The notes: a model not told the origin generated them from the sequence alone. A stretch of DNA of 64,000 nucleotides from Aliivibrio wodanis (GCA_000953695.1 LN554846.1:1860001-1924000), one strand, 5' to 3'; shown: positions 28,820-38,157, counted from the stretch's first letter. Made by a program: numbers and translations.

Positions 28820-29075
28820 AGTAATCCTTTACTCACTCCATGAGAATTTCTTGATCTTTGTTCCAAAAATAATAGCTTACTTATTTTTCATCACAAAGAA
28901 TAATCATCACTCTGAACGTGAAATTTATAGGAAAGATTATTCTTTATGACATACATCAAAAAATAGCACCAAACAATGCACATTTAAGTATCAAATTTAT
29001 CAATAAATAACCCCTTGAAATTAAACAATAAAAATTGACACGCTGACGTTTTATTGACAGATCCTTCTATTTTTC

Positions 29076-29104
29076 TTGTCAAGACTTGAAGATTTCTCTA
29101 GATA
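29076..29104 (+). promoter_or_regulatory. Candidate promoter of nrdJab
   Basis: TTGTCA at 29076-29081 and TAGATA at 29099-29104 are 17 bases apart, about 70 bases upstream of nrdJa. I see no cobalamin riboswitch box and no clear NrdR box in the 350-base region 28820-29173. It otherwise holds only AT-rich sequence. Confidence 0.35.
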
Positions 29105-29173
29105 ATGTTTTGATCTGCCCGCTGAATAAAACATTCAGAATCCCTCTCATTATTAAGCTGTTAAGGTATCTTG

Positions 29174-31327
29174 ATGTCACAATCTAAAAATACGCTAGAT
29201 TTCGATTCCATATCCAATAATATTCCTTACCAATCAACATCTGTGGATATCTGGGAAAGCAAGTATTGCCTAAAAAACAAACAGAACGAACGTATTGACC
29301 TCACTATGGACGATACGTTTAAACGTGTCGCAAAAGCGCTATCAGCTCTTGAGTCATCAGACATTCAAGAACACTGGAATATGGAGTTTTTATGGGCTCT
29401 TCGCAATGGTGCTATTCCTGCGGGCCGTATTACCTCTAATGCAGGAGCATTTGAGCACAAACCTGCTACATCAACCATTAATTGCACTGTTTCAGGGACT
29501 ATCAGTGATTCAATGGATGATATTTTAGGTAAAGTTCACGAAGCAGGTCTAACCTTAAAAGCAGGTTGCGGTATTGGGTATGATTTCTCAACCTTACGTC
29601 CTCGTGGTGCTTTCGTTTCAGGTGCTGGCGCTTATACCTCTGGCCCATTGTCGTTTATGGATATTTACGACAAAATGTGTTTTACCGTTTCTTCTGCTGG
29701 TGGCCGCCGTGGGGCACAAATGGGTACCATGGATATTCGTCATCCTGATGTTATCGATTTTATTCGAGCAAAAAGAGAAGATGGCAGGTTACGTCAATTC
29801 AACTTATCTCTATTAATCACAGAGGACTTTGTTGAAGCAGTAAAAAAAGATGCTGAATGGCAACTTATTTTTCCTATTACAGTAAAAGAAGCCAAACTAG
29901 ACCACATGGATCTATACTCTGATGAGAATGTTGTCTGGGCTGATTGGCCAACAAAAGAGGGATTAGCTGAAAACGACCTAGGCTTGGTTGCCTGTAAAGT
30001 TTATCGTACCTTACCTGCTCGTAATCTTTGGAATGTAATAATGACATCCACTTACGATTATGCAGAGCCTGGCTTTATTCTGATCGACAAAGTAAACCAA
30101 ATGAATAACAATTGGTTCTGTGAAGAAATTCGTGCAACTAATCCATGTGGTGAGCAGCCACTTCCACCTTATGGTGCTTGTCTTTTAGGTTCAGTTAATT
30201 TAACTAAATTTGTACAAAACCCATTCACAGATTCGGCATATTTTGATTGGGACGCTTATAAAAAAGTCATTTCAATCTTTACCCGTATGCTTGATAACGT
30301 AGTTGAAATCAACCAATTACCATTAGAAAAACAACGTCATGAAATCATAAATAAACGTCGTCATGGAATGGGGTTTCTTGGGTTAGGCTCGACATTAACA
30401 ATGTTACAGCATAAATATGGCAGTAGAGAATCGGTCAGTTTTACAGAGGAAATAGCACAAGAAATGGCAATTACAGGCTGGAAAGCTGGCCTTGCATTAG
30501 CGCATGAAAAAGGCTCAGCACCTGTGATGGAAGAAAACTTTATCGTAACAGCTAAAATGCTTCGTCAGCGCCCAGAAATGCTGAATGACGGTATTAAGTT
30601 AGGAGATAAAATCCTAGGTAAAGTATTACACGCTAAATACAGTCGTTATATGCAACAATTAGCAGAAGTTGAACCTGAATTGGTTGAGCAATTAATAGAA
30701 CACGGCTCTCGCTTCACTCATCATAGTTCTATTGCCCCAACGGGTACTATTTCTCTATCTCTTGCAAACAATGCTAGTAATGGTATTGAACCAAGCTTTG
30801 CACACCACTACACTCGCAATGTGATTAAAACGGGCAAAAAATCAAAAGAAAATGTTGATGTTTATAGCTTTGAACTACTAGCATATCGTGAGCTTATTAA
30901 TCAAAAAGCAATGCCTTATAGCACGGATAGTGAAACTCAGTTACCAGAGTATTTCATTACTGCCGACGATATAACACCAAGCCAACACGTAGCTGTTCAA
31001 GCTGCTGCTCAAAAATGGATTGATTCATCTATTTCAAAAACAGCGAATGTTCCAACAAGCTTTCCATTTGAAGACTTTAAAGAAATTTATATGGATGCCT
31101 ATGATAAAGGCTTAAAAGGCTGTACTACTTTCCGTTTTAACCCTGAAGTATTCCAAGGGGTCTTAGTAAAAGAAGAAGATCTTGAAAAGACAACTTATTG
31201 TTTCACATTAGAAGATGGTACAACTATCGAAGCTAAAGGCAATGAGCAAATTGAGTACGACGGTGAAATGCACAGCGCTGCTAACTTATATGATGCGCTA
31301 AAAGAAGGTTACTACGGTAAATTCTAG
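29174..31327 (+). CDS. nrdJa: NrdJa, B12-dependent class II ribonucleotide reductase, catalytic part
   Basis: Reduces ribonucleotides to deoxyribonucleotides using adenosylcobalamin, with no need for oxygen. The 717-aa protein carries STINCTVSG (first substrate cysteine, about 110), LKAGCGIGYDFS, SSAGGRRGAQMG, NPCGEQPLP (radical Cys and catalytic Glu, about 322) and IAPTGTISL (phosphate site, about 522). The start is ATG 29174 with AAGG 8 bases upstream; an adjacent TTG at 29171 is less likely. The C-terminal redox cysteines are not here but in the next gene. This split arrangement is known from Pseudomonas aeruginosa nrdJa/nrdJb. Confidence 0.88.
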   Translation: MSQSKNTLDFDSISNNIPYQSTSVDIWESKYCLKNKQNERIDLTMDDTFKRVAKALSALESSDIQEHWNMEFLWALRNGAIPAGRITSNAGAFEHKPATSTINCTVSGTISDSMDDILGKVHEAGLTLKAGCGIGYDFSTLRPRGAFVSGAGAYTSGPLSFMDIYDKMCFTVSSAGGRRGAQMGTMDIRHPDVIDFIRAKREDGRLRQFNLSLLITEDFVEAVKKDAEWQLIFPITVKEAKLDHMDLYSDENVVWADWPTKEGLAENDLGLVACKVYRTLPARNLWNVIMTSTYDYAEPGFILIDKVNQMNNNWFCEEIRATNPCGEQPLPPYGACLLGSVNLTKFVQNPFTDSAYFDWDAYKKVISIFTRMLDNVVEINQLPLEKQRHEIINKRRHGMGFLGLGSTLTMLQHKYGSRESVSFTEEIAQEMAITGWKAGLALAHEKGSAPVMEENFIVTAKMLRQRPEMLNDGIKLGDKILGKVLHAKYSRYMQQLAEVEPELVEQLIEHGSRFTHHSSIAPTGTISLSLANNASNGIEPSFAHHYTRNVIKTGKKSKENVDVYSFELLAYRELINQKAMPYSTDSETQLPEYFITADDITPSQHVAVQAAAQKWIDSSISKTANVPTSFPFEDFKEIYMDAYDKGLKGCTTFRFNPEVFQGVLVKEEDLEKTTYCFTLEDGTTIEAKGNEQIEYDGEMHSAANLYDALKEGYYGKF

Positions 31328-31422
31328 GTAATATATTCCATCAAAACATAACTGGGGAGTAACACTAATCCAAATAGATATAGTTGTTTTCTCCTCCTAT
31401 TAACACAGTAAAGGGTTTATCC

Positions 31423-32112
31423 ATGGTCAAGAAGATTGACAGTAAAATTATTGGTTTTAAAGTTAAGTCAGACGATGAGCCTGTTGCTCAACAAGCTGTA
31501 CCAGAAACAAACATCCAGCAAATGCATGAAATGATCCAACGACCAGAAAAACTGTTAGGTTCAACCTACAAGTTAAAAACACCAGAGCATGTGTCAGAGC
31601 ATTCACTATTTATTACAATCAATGATGTTGTACTAAATGAAGGAACAAAGCATGAGATCCGCCGTCCATTTGAAGTTTTTATTAACTCAAAAAGCCTAGA
31701 GCATTACCAATGGATTGTTGCACTGACTCGTATTATGTCTGCGGTTTTTCGAAAAGGTGGTGATTGTGCCTTCCTTGTAGAAGAGCTTCGATCTGTCTTT
31801 GACCCTCGAGGTGGCTACTGGAATAAAGGTAAATATGTTCCTTCATTAATTGCTGAAATTGGTAATGTAATTGAACAGCACCTAAAAGGCATTGGGCTAA
31901 TTGAAGACCCTGAAATGGATGAGCATCAGAAAGCCTTTTTAGAAGCAAAAAAAGCAGAATTAGAACAACAACAAGAAACGAAAGAAGAAGTTGAGGCTTC
32001 AGCTAATTTTCCACCAAGTGCTACTCTTTGTTATAAATGCCATAATAAATCAGTGATTGTCAAAGATGGTTGTCAAACGTGCTTAAACTGTGGAGACTCT
32101 AAGTGCGGTTAA
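31423..32112 (+). CDS. nrdJb: NrdJb, C-terminal part of class II ribonucleotide reductase
   Basis: Separate polypeptide supplying the TSCPD-type domain and the C-terminal redox cysteines that re-reduce the NrdJa active site. The 229-aa protein has a central domain with WIVALTRIMSAVFRKGGD (about 100-117) and LRSVFDPRGGYWNKGKYVPS. A charged coiled linker follows, then a cysteine-rich tail: CYKCH, CQTCLNC and a final CG (residues about 202-229). The start at 31423 has AAGGG 8 bases upstream; an in-frame TTG at 31384 lies before it. It is 95 bases downstream of nrdJa. Confidence 0.85.
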   Translation: MVKKIDSKIIGFKVKSDDEPVAQQAVPETNIQQMHEMIQRPEKLLGSTYKLKTPEHVSEHSLFITINDVVLNEGTKHEIRRPFEVFINSKSLEHYQWIVALTRIMSAVFRKGGDCAFLVEELRSVFDPRGGYWNKGKYVPSLIAEIGNVIEQHLKGIGLIEDPEMDEHQKAFLEAKKAELEQQQETKEEVEASANFPPSATLCYKCHNKSVIVKDGCQTCLNCGDSKCG

Positions 32113-32143
32113 AATAGCTTATAGTAAACCGTTTTTCATATTC

Positions 32144-32170
32144 AAATGGCACTCAGAACGAGTGCCATTT
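32144..32170. terminator. Convergent hairpin after nrdJb
   Basis: Perfect 11-bp stem AAATGGCACTC/GAGTGCCATTT with a 5-base loop between convergent nrdJb and the outer-membrane protein gene. The T runs are short. Confidence 0.65.
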
Positions 32171-32193
32171 ACTATTAAGTTCAAATACTTAGA

Positions 32194-33525
32194 CTAAATA
32201 TCAAACTGAACATAAATCGTATTATAATTGCTCCCACCTTTAATGCGTCCATATTGAGATGAATTTTCAAAAATAGCCGAGCGATGATGGATGCTATACC
32301 CTACCCAAACACCATCTAAATCACTTTGTTCAAATAGGTCCCCTAGATTTACATCAAAAGAAAAATCTAAATAATTGAGTAACTTACTTTCACGGTACCC
32401 TTTTTCATCCATCTCTGTTTGCTCAATATAAGATACATTATTTATATATGATAAGCCTTCAGCTACACCAAATCGCCATTTCGTAGGCCATGAAATGGTT
32501 GCATATGCTTTAATTGCTACTACAAATTCAGAACTATAGTTTTGAACATCAGATTGCCAATGTTGTACATAACCTGGGGTTAAATAAAGATCGATTGGTA
32601 ACGAAAATATTTCATCAGTTAAAGGTAGACCATAGAAAACAGATGTTAATTGATTATTTTCTTCATCTTTTTCTGACTCTAAACGAATGATATCACCAAT
32701 ATTAGATGGCGTAGCCCATCCATGAGCTATTCGTAAGTACGGTTTATTGCTAATATCTTTTCGTGACGAAGTACTACTATCAGTGAAAAACCCCACACCT
32801 ACAAAATATTCAAACTGCCAACGACTATCAATTAGTTCACTACTATAAGCATTATTATCTAAGCGTGAAAGATAACCCCCTCCTAATAAATACAAATTTG
32901 AAGTCACATGGTAACGAGACATAAAGCCCGCTTTAACATCAATACCAGCACCTAAGGTTTTATTCGAATCTTCACTAAGACCATAGTAATAGCTATTAAA
33001 ATCAGCCTCTTTCCAACGAGTTTCTAGTGTAGGGTTGAGCCACCAATCACCAGATTCAATCTCAGCGCCTAACCTAAAATTCATATACGAGCGAAACTCA
33101 GGATCAACCATTATCTCTGAATCAAAAAACCATTCTTTATCAATTTGATAACGAGCTTGGATACCTGTATCTACAACATCACCACCTGCTGAATTTTGAA
33201 TTTCTTTAGGCAGGTCAAAATAACGAAGCCTCATTAGTGCGCTTAGTTGCCAATCACTTTCTTGATATAAATACAATCCACCTTCCATACCATGAATAAA
33301 TGCATGTTCATTTTCAAAAAACATCATTGGAACAAAAGAAGAAACGGTCTCACTCTCTGTAGCATAAGGTATGCTTGCCGTTCTCACGACTCCTGCAATA
33401 CCCCACTCTTTTTCTTTACCTAATTTATACTCATCATTTGCGTAGGTTAAGTTCGCAACAATAAGCAGTACTACTAGAAAAAATGACTGTTTTAAATTAA
33501 TATTGTATTTATACAAAAGGCACAC
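32194..33525 (-). CDS. MipA/OmpV-like outer-membrane beta-barrel protein
   Basis: A 443-aa protein with a signal peptide (about 10-29, ending NLTYA) and repeated amphipathic beta strands. The N-terminal part (VVRTASIPYATESETVSSF, GMEGGLYLY) resembles the MipA/OmpV family. The C-terminal end (VGYSIHHRSAIFENS, then GGSNYNTIYVQFDI) resembles the ends of MipA and PagL-like barrels. It is much longer than ordinary MipA (about 250 aa), so two barrel-type segments may be present. The apparent start is a GTG at 33525 with no clear ribosome site; a TTG at 33516 is possible. Function unknown, possibly peptidoglycan-enzyme interaction or porin-like. Confidence 0.62.
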   Translation of the reverse strand: MCLLYKYNINLKQSFFLVVLLIVANLTYANDEYKLGKEKEWGIAGVVRTASIPYATESETVSSFVPMMFFENEHAFIHGMEGGLYLYQESDWQLSALMRLRYFDLPKEIQNSAGGDVVDTGIQARYQIDKEWFFDSEIMVDPEFRSYMNFRLGAEIESGDWWLNPTLETRWKEADFNSYYYGLSEDSNKTLGAGIDVKAGFMSRYHVTSNLYLLGGGYLSRLDNNAYSSELIDSRWQFEYFVGVGFFTDSSTSSRKDISNKPYLRIAHGWATPSNIGDIIRLESEKDEENNQLTSVFYGLPLTDEIFSLPIDLYLTPGYVQHWQSDVQNYSSEFVVAIKAYATISWPTKWRFGVAEGLSYINNVSYIEQTEMDEKGYRESKLLNYLDFSFDVNLGDLFEQSDLDGVWVGYSIHHRSAIFENSSQYGRIKGGSNYNTIYVQFDI

Positions 33526-33656
33526 TCTAAATTAAATTAACAAATAGACAACTTAATAATAAACATTAAATCCTATTAAAATAAAGGCTAATAGGCATAA
33601 ATGTTAACTAAAGTGTCGTTGCTAATAGATGATAATTCATTTCTTGAGAAAAAAAT

Positions 33657-34007
33657 GTGAAAATTTCTGAACTGATTCAAAATTTACAAAATATTCAAGC
33701 GACTCATAACGAAGACTTAGAAGTTGTAACCGGTGAAGAGTGGTTTCCCGAACAACTTTTAAAGTCTGATGTAAATAATGAGATGGCTTTTCTACAGTTT
33801 GATCGTATGCCGAGTGATATTCCAATAGATATTGATGCTCGTGGATTTCTAGAGCATGAAGAAATACTCATCAAAAAGCTAATTAATAATGTAATATTTA
33901 GTGAATTAGAACCTGAAGAAATGGTAGAGAAGCTAGCTGACATGCTTATTTTTAGCCATGAGAATATCAGTTCTGAAGTTATTGAACATTTTAGTCAAAA
34001 CAAATAA
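33657..34007 (+). CDS. Hypothetical acidic protein
   Basis: A 116-aa acidic protein I do not recognise. It begins MKISELIQNLQNIQATHNEDLEVV, a pattern seen in small bacterial proteins with an N-terminal helix followed by a strand. No membrane helix, signal peptide or catalytic motif is visible. The start is a GTG at 33657 preceded by TTGAGA; the overlapping ATG at 33655 stops at once. It sits alone and ends at a hairpin. Coding is likely because the frame is open, acidic and has a terminator. Confidence 0.6.
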   Translation: MKISELIQNLQNIQATHNEDLEVVTGEEWFPEQLLKSDVNNEMAFLQFDRMPSDIPIDIDARGFLEHEEILIKKLINNVIFSELEPEEMVEKLADMLIFSHENISSEVIEHFSQNK

Positions 34008-34011
34008 AAAA

Positions 34012-34034
34012 AGTAGGCACAAATGGCCTACTTC
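34012..34034. terminator. Convergent terminator between hypothetical gene and mtsC
   Basis: Stem AAGTAGGC/GCCTACTT with a 7-base loop, flanked by A on the left and T-rich sequence on the right, so usable in both directions. Confidence 0.7.
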
Positions 34035-34048
34035 TTTATATTTTTATT

Positions 34049-34891
34049 CTAAGTAAACGGATACCAAAACAAAGATGTCTCTATAAACCGCTTGGCAATC
34101 GCTAAACTAGCAATGATAAATAACCCAAACATGATCCCTTTATCTCTCTTTGTTATTGCCTTTTCACTAAACCATGTTCTACTTTTTGCTCGACCAAATC
34201 CTCTTAATACCATTGCATTTGAGATTTCATCTGCACGATCTAAACTGGAAAATATTAGAGGTCCTAATATTTTTGCAAGGTTACTTATACGAGCAAAAAC
34301 TGATACATTTTTAGATAAATCAACGCCACGAGCTTGCTGTGCATGCATAATATTCACAAAGTCACTTTTCACTTCAGGTAAATACCGTAAGGTTAAACTA
34401 ACAGCATAAGCTATTTTATAAGGCAAACCTAAACGATTTAGACTTGCTGCGAACTCTGTTGGATGTGTAGTAAACACAAATACCAAGGCGATAGGGAACA
34501 TACTAAAATATTTTAGTGTGACTGTGATTAAGTAGAATAGTGTTTCTTGAGTAATAACGTAGCTACCAAAAATTGGCATAAGCTCCGTTGTTGATCCTAA
34601 CAACTCATTACCTTGATTCGGCGCCAGTAAAAACATAAAGACTGCATTCATGCTTAATACCGTTGCCGTACCAATTAATAATGGTTTATAGGCAGAAAAA
34701 GGCACCTTTGTTGCCTTTAATAAAGATAAACCAACAATAATTAATGGAATGATAATTCGTAAATCAAAGGTGGTTAATACTACGGTTATCCAAGTAATAA
34801 ACAGAAGAAACTTAGTCACACCATTTAGTTTATGAAGCCAAGTATCAATATCCACATAATTAATACCAAAACTTTGCTTATTTGTGGACAT
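34049..34891 (-). CDS. mtsC: MtsC, ECF transporter transmembrane (T) component
   Basis: Coupling membrane subunit (EcfT/CbiQ family) linking the ATPase to the substrate-binding S component. The protein is about 280 aa with five or six helices. It has the two EcfT coupling motifs, HAQQARGVDLS (about 168) and AMVLRGFGRAKSRTW (about 223). I start at 34891 (MSTNKQSF), 8 bases after AGAG; a start at 34906 is also possible. Either start overlaps the end of mtsB, so translation is coupled. The mts name comes from the methionine-regulated ECF group and is supported by MetJ boxes upstream of the operon. Confidence 0.8.
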   Translation of the reverse strand: MSTNKQSFGINYVDIDTWLHKLNGVTKFLLFITWITVVLTTFDLRIIIPLIIVGLSLLKATKVPFSAYKPLLIGTATVLSMNAVFMFLLAPNQGNELLGSTTELMPIFGSYVITQETLFYLITVTLKYFSMFPIALVFVFTTHPTEFAASLNRLGLPYKIAYAVSLTLRYLPEVKSDFVNIMHAQQARGVDLSKNVSVFARISNLAKILGPLIFSSLDRADEISNAMVLRGFGRAKSRTWFSEKAITKRDKGIMFGLFIIASLAIAKRFIETSLFWYPFT

Positions 34892-36590
34892 CTTGCTTAC
34901 TCTCATGTTCTTCGGTAATAAATTGCTGCATAAAGCCTGTAATATTTTTAATCTCTAGTTTTTCAGCTAATTCATATAAACTGGTAACCGTTAGATTTGC
35001 TTGATTTAAAAGCTCTGGTTGGCTGAATACTTGTGTAACACCTTGATCGGCAATACACTTACTATCAGCTATAACAATCGCTCGTGTTGTATGCTCCAGA
35101 ACTAAATGCATATCATGAGATATAATCATTACTGTTAGCCCAAGATTTTGATTTAATTGATTAATAAAACCAAGCATTGAAGTGTAATTCTTATAGTCCT
35201 GCCCTGCTGTTGGTTCATCGAGGATCAATAATTCAGGCTCAAGAACTAAAATAGAGGCTATTGTTACTCGCTTCTTCTGTCCATAACTTAGTGCATCGAT
35301 CGGCCAATGACGAAAGCGACTTAGTCCACACAACTCAAGTGCATTAAGAACTTTCGCCTCGATATCGTCTTTTGATAATCCACTATTTATTAAGCCAAAC
35401 GCTACTTCGTCATAAATCATATGGTGAGAGATCATATGGTTTGGATTTTGTAATACAACTCCCACTCTCTTTGATCGTTCATAAATGGACAGTTCAGCTA
35501 AATCTTGTCCATTTAATACAATTGAGCCTTGATCTGGCTGTAATACTCCCATAACTAACTTCGTTATCGTCGATTTACCCGAACCGTTTTTACCCAAGAT
35601 AGATACAAACTCTCCTTTATTGATAGTAAAAGAAATCGCTTCTAACGCATTAATTTCACCGTCATATGAATAAGTGAGGTTATCTATTGTTAATAAGGTC
35701 TCATCATTTTTTTCTCTAAAACTATCATTACTACTATCTGTAAACCATGCGTTTACAGCACAACTTAATTGCATAGGAGAAATTGAAGATAAATTACTAA
35801 TCGCAGGGATTGCCGAAAGTTCTAACTGGCATCGCTTTAATAATGAGACATATAATGGTTCTCTAATGCCGTGTTCTGTTAATAATGACGATTGAATCAA
35901 TGCATCTGGTGTCATATCAGCAACAATTTCACCTTGATCCATTAAGATAATACGATCAACAGGGCAATGCAGAACATCTTCTAAACGGTGTTCTATTATA
36001 ATAATCGTTTTATTATTATTCTTATGTAGCCCATCAATAATTTCAATGGTTGCTTTGCCAGTTTTAGGGTCTAAGCTTGCTAGAGGCTCATCAAATAATA
36101 GAAGATCAACATCATCGACAAGGATCCCACCTAAAGAAACCCTCTGCTTTTGCCCACCACTTAAGTCATAAGGTGATTTATTTAATAATTGCTCAAGATC
36201 TACCATTTTTGCGGTATCACGAACGATCGGATACATTTTAGCTCTTGAGACCATTTGATTTTCAAGAGCGAACGCAATATCTTCACCAACCGTTAAGCCA
36301 ACAAATTGACTGTCAGTATCTTGTAAAACAGTACCTACATTTTCAGTATACTTCTCAATACTCCAGTCAGATACATCTTGCTGGTTAATGGTAAGTTGGC
36401 CTTTGCTCTCACCTTTAATCGTATGAGGAATTAGGCCATTTAAACACTGACCTAATGTAGATTTACCACTACCACTTGGTCCGATAATTAAAATCTTTTC
36501 TCCCTGCTCTATCCTTAGATTGATATTCTTAAGCGTCGGTTTATCCTGTGACGCATATCGAAAAGAGAAATTAGAAAAGGTTACGCTCAT
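34878..36590 (-). CDS. mtsB: MtsB, duplicated ECF transporter ATPase
   Basis: One 570-aa polypeptide contains both ATP-binding cassettes of an ECF importer. Half 1 (about 1-250) has GPSGSGKST (about 37) and signature LSGGQKQRVSLGG (about 141). Half 2 (about 295-540) has GKNGSGKST (about 336), signature LSYGQKKRVTIAS (about 436) and Walker B LLILDEPTAGQD. Both Walker sets look complete; the second signature reads LSYGQ. It starts 3 bases after the mtsA stop and overlaps mtsC. Duplicated ATPases of this kind mark the YkoD/MtsB group. Confidence 0.88.
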   Translation of the reverse strand: MSVTFSNFSFRYASQDKPTLKNINLRIEQGEKILIIGPSGSGKSTLGQCLNGLIPHTIKGESKGQLTINQQDVSDWSIEKYTENVGTVLQDTDSQFVGLTVGEDIAFALENQMVSRAKMYPIVRDTAKMVDLEQLLNKSPYDLSGGQKQRVSLGGILVDDVDLLLFDEPLASLDPKTGKATIEIIDGLHKNNNKTIIIIEHRLEDVLHCPVDRIILMDQGEIVADMTPDALIQSSLLTEHGIREPLYVSLLKRCQLELSAIPAISNLSSISPMQLSCAVNAWFTDSSNDSFREKNDETLLTIDNLTYSYDGEINALEAISFTINKGEFVSILGKNGSGKSTITKLVMGVLQPDQGSIVLNGQDLAELSIYERSKRVGVVLQNPNHMISHHMIYDEVAFGLINSGLSKDDIEAKVLNALELCGLSRFRHWPIDALSYGQKKRVTIASILVLEPELLILDEPTAGQDYKNYTSMLGFINQLNQNLGLTVMIISHDMHLVLEHTTRAIVIADSKCIADQGVTQVFSQPELLNQANLTVTSLYELAEKLEIKNITGFMQQFITEEHESKQDVHK

Positions 36591-36593
36591 TAA

Positions 36594-37145
36594 TTATGGA
36601 GCCTCTGTTAGGTTAGTACTTTGTTGTCTACGTTTTGCTAAATTAGTCAAAATAAAATAGCCTACAATTGCAATTAATATGGTATTACCTGCGGCGATAA
36701 TACAAAGCTGTGTAAATACTTTTGTAAATGGTTCTGCATAGAGAATTGTATCTAAGAATGCGGAAGTACCATAACCAATAACATTACCTACAAACGCTAA
36801 TACAACAAAAATCAAAAAGTCTTTCTTGTCAAACAATCCTGATTCAATACGATTTTTAGTAATGATTGGAAATAATCCAATAACCATACCTACAATACCT
36901 GAGCCTAGTACCCACGTAAGCCAAACACCCCAGCCTGCAAATAAATCTGTTACCCAATGTCCGATAAAACCGACAAGAAAGCCAACTATTGGGCCATAAA
37001 GTACAGAGAATAATGCAAGTACAGCCATCGCAGGTTTTAATGTCGTATTAGCAAAGACAGGAATACCAAACATAGGTAGGCCACCGATACCGTACAAAGC
37101 AGCACCAATAGCAATGACAACAACAGTTTTAGCAGAAAGGTTCAT
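36594..37145 (-). CDS. mtsA: MtsA, UPF0397 ECF substrate-binding (S) component
   Basis: Membrane S component that sets the substrate of the ECF importer. The 183-aa protein belongs to UPF0397, with conserved [16 protein letters not shown] (about 15-30), [17 protein letters not shown] and [16 protein letters not shown] (about 60-75). Five or six helices are predicted. It is the first gene of mtsABC. Its promoter has TATAAT at 37194-37199 and tandem MetJ boxes just upstream. Methionine control implies a methionine, S-adenosylmethionine or methylthio-compound salvage substrate, but the substrate itself is not established. Confidence 0.83.
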   Translation of the reverse strand: MNLSAKTVVVIAIGAALYGIGGLPMFGIPVFANTTLKPAMAVLALFSVLYGPIVGFLVGFIGHWVTDLFAGWGVWLTWVLGSGIVGMVIGLFPIITKNRIESGLFDKKDFLIFVVLAFVGNVIGYGTSAFLDTILYAEPFTKVFTQLCIIAAGNTILIAIVGYFILTNLAKRRQQSTNLTEAP

Positions 37146-37193
37146 AATGTTCGCCTTGAAGCAAAAATAGGATTAAAGATCAGAAAGGTGCGT

Positions 37194-37199
37194 ATTATA
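37194..37199 (-). promoter_or_regulatory. Minus-10 element of mtsABC promoter
   Basis: On the minus strand this reads a perfect TATAAT, about 50 bases upstream of the mtsA start. A weak TTTCAA or TTTTCA lies 16-17 bases further upstream at 37216-37222. The MetJ boxes abut it. Confidence 0.6.
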
Positions 37200-37225
37200 C
37201 AGTAACTAGGAAGGTTTGAAAATCT

Positions 37226-37241
37226 TTACATCTAGACGTCT
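37226..37241 (-). promoter_or_regulatory. Tandem MetJ (met) boxes upstream of mtsABC
   Basis: On the minus strand two adjacent 8-mers read AGACGTCT (8 of 8 to the met-box consensus) and AGATGTAA (5 of 8). A third 8-mer, AGATTTTC, continues over the likely -35. MetJ binds two or more tandem 8-bp boxes with S-adenosylmethionine as co-repressor. Repression of mtsABC when methionine is plentiful is therefore predicted. Only the boxes are seen; MetJ itself is not in the window. Confidence 0.68.
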
Positions 37242-37257
37242 ATATTGATTTTTAGGC

Positions 37258-37287
37258 AAAAAAAACTCATCATTACTGATGAGTTTT
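37258..37287 (-). terminator. Terminator of tRNA-Leu
   Basis: Read leftward, stem AAAACTCATCA/TGATGAGTTTT with a 4-base loop is followed by further T. It lies 10 bases downstream of the tRNA 3' end. Confidence 0.85.
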
Positions 37288-37296
37288 CTTAAAAGA

Positions 37297-37383
37297 TGGT
37301 GCCCCGGGCCGGACTTGAACCGGCACAGCGCGAACGCCGAGGGATTTTAAATCCCTTGTGTCTACCAATTCCACCACCAGGGC
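37297..37383 (-). tRNA. tRNA-Leu (anticodon UAA), copy 1
   Basis: The 87-base gene on the minus strand starts GCCCTGG and ends with encoded CCA. The anticodon loop TTTAAAA gives UAA. The long variable arm and the T arm GGTTCAAGTCC fit a class II tRNA. It is identical to the copy at 40812-40898, including short flanks (GATGGT and ACGCAATT). It has its own terminator. Confidence 0.97.
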
Positions 37384-37642
37384 ACGCAATTCTTGATTGC
37401 GACAATCGGCACCATTGTCTCGAAAGACATATCCAATTTTCGTAAAATTCTTTTTTCAGACGTTTCTGCCTGAGAACGAGATACACTTTAACTGATTAAT
37501 ATTATGAGTCAACCATTAAATATATCTAATTGATTCAAGTGATTAAAAAGCAAACTACTCACTCGATATTTGCACATAATCTTAGCAGATAGCCTGTTAG
37601 CTAGTGACTTTATTATTCAGAAATAAAAAACTGATAGATCTC

Positions 37643-38032
37643 TTAGTCAAGATCATAAACAGTATAACCCTTTGTTACTAGACATCGACGTAATACTTTG
37701 CTTTGTACTTTTGTCGACTCATTAGCTCCTGTTGCTGCTCCAATCCCACCACCAATTGCACCTCCCGCAATAGCACCCACGGCTGCTCCACCGATCCCAT
37801 CTTCCAAACCTCCAGCAACAGCACCAAGAAGAGATCCTGATAATGCTCCATTCTTAGCTTCTGTTGTTGCCGCCTCTTCTTTATTTACTTTTTCAGAATA
37901 TGATTGACAATAATCAAAGTCTTTCTCATATTGCTCTGCATTTACATTTGTCATATCAACCACTGGTTTTTGATTATATGCACAAGCAGAAAGCAACATT
38001 GAAAACGTACAAATCGCTATCATTTTTTTCAT
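37643..38032 (-). CDS. Glycine-zipper lipoprotein
   Basis: A 129-aa protein with a lipoprotein signal peptide and lipobox LLSAC (Cys17). A glycine-zipper segment (about 64-102: GSLLGAVAGG, GGAAVGAIAGGAIGG) suggests close packing of helices in or against a membrane. Two further cysteines (in DYCQSY and RRCLV) may form a disulfide. It resembles small YMGG-type lipoproteins of no known enzyme function. Single gene, in the segment between tRNA-Leu and the two-component pair. Region 37384-37642 shows no gene. Confidence 0.75.
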   Translation of the reverse strand: MKKMIAICTFSMLLSACAYNQKPVVDMTNVNAEQYEKDFDYCQSYSEKVNKEEAATTEAKNGALSGSLLGAVAGGLEDGIGGAAVGAIAGGAIGGGIGAATGANESTKVQSKVLRRCLVTKGYTVYDLD

Positions 38033-38157
38033 TTTAATTACCTTGTAAAGTGTTAAAGCTTAATGTGTAAGTTAAAGGTAATGTACACTGTTTTATTAGA
38101 TAACGATGTCTACTCTTTGTATCGCTTTGTCATGCTCTGTAAGATAAACCTACAAAC

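Noticed and set aside
28820..29173. Cobalamin riboswitch upstream of nrdJa
   Set aside because: I looked for the B12 box and conserved core and did not find them by eye.
37289..37486. Open reading frame across tRNA-Leu on the minus strand
   Set aside because: It reads through the tRNA gene; the tRNA structure explains the sequence.
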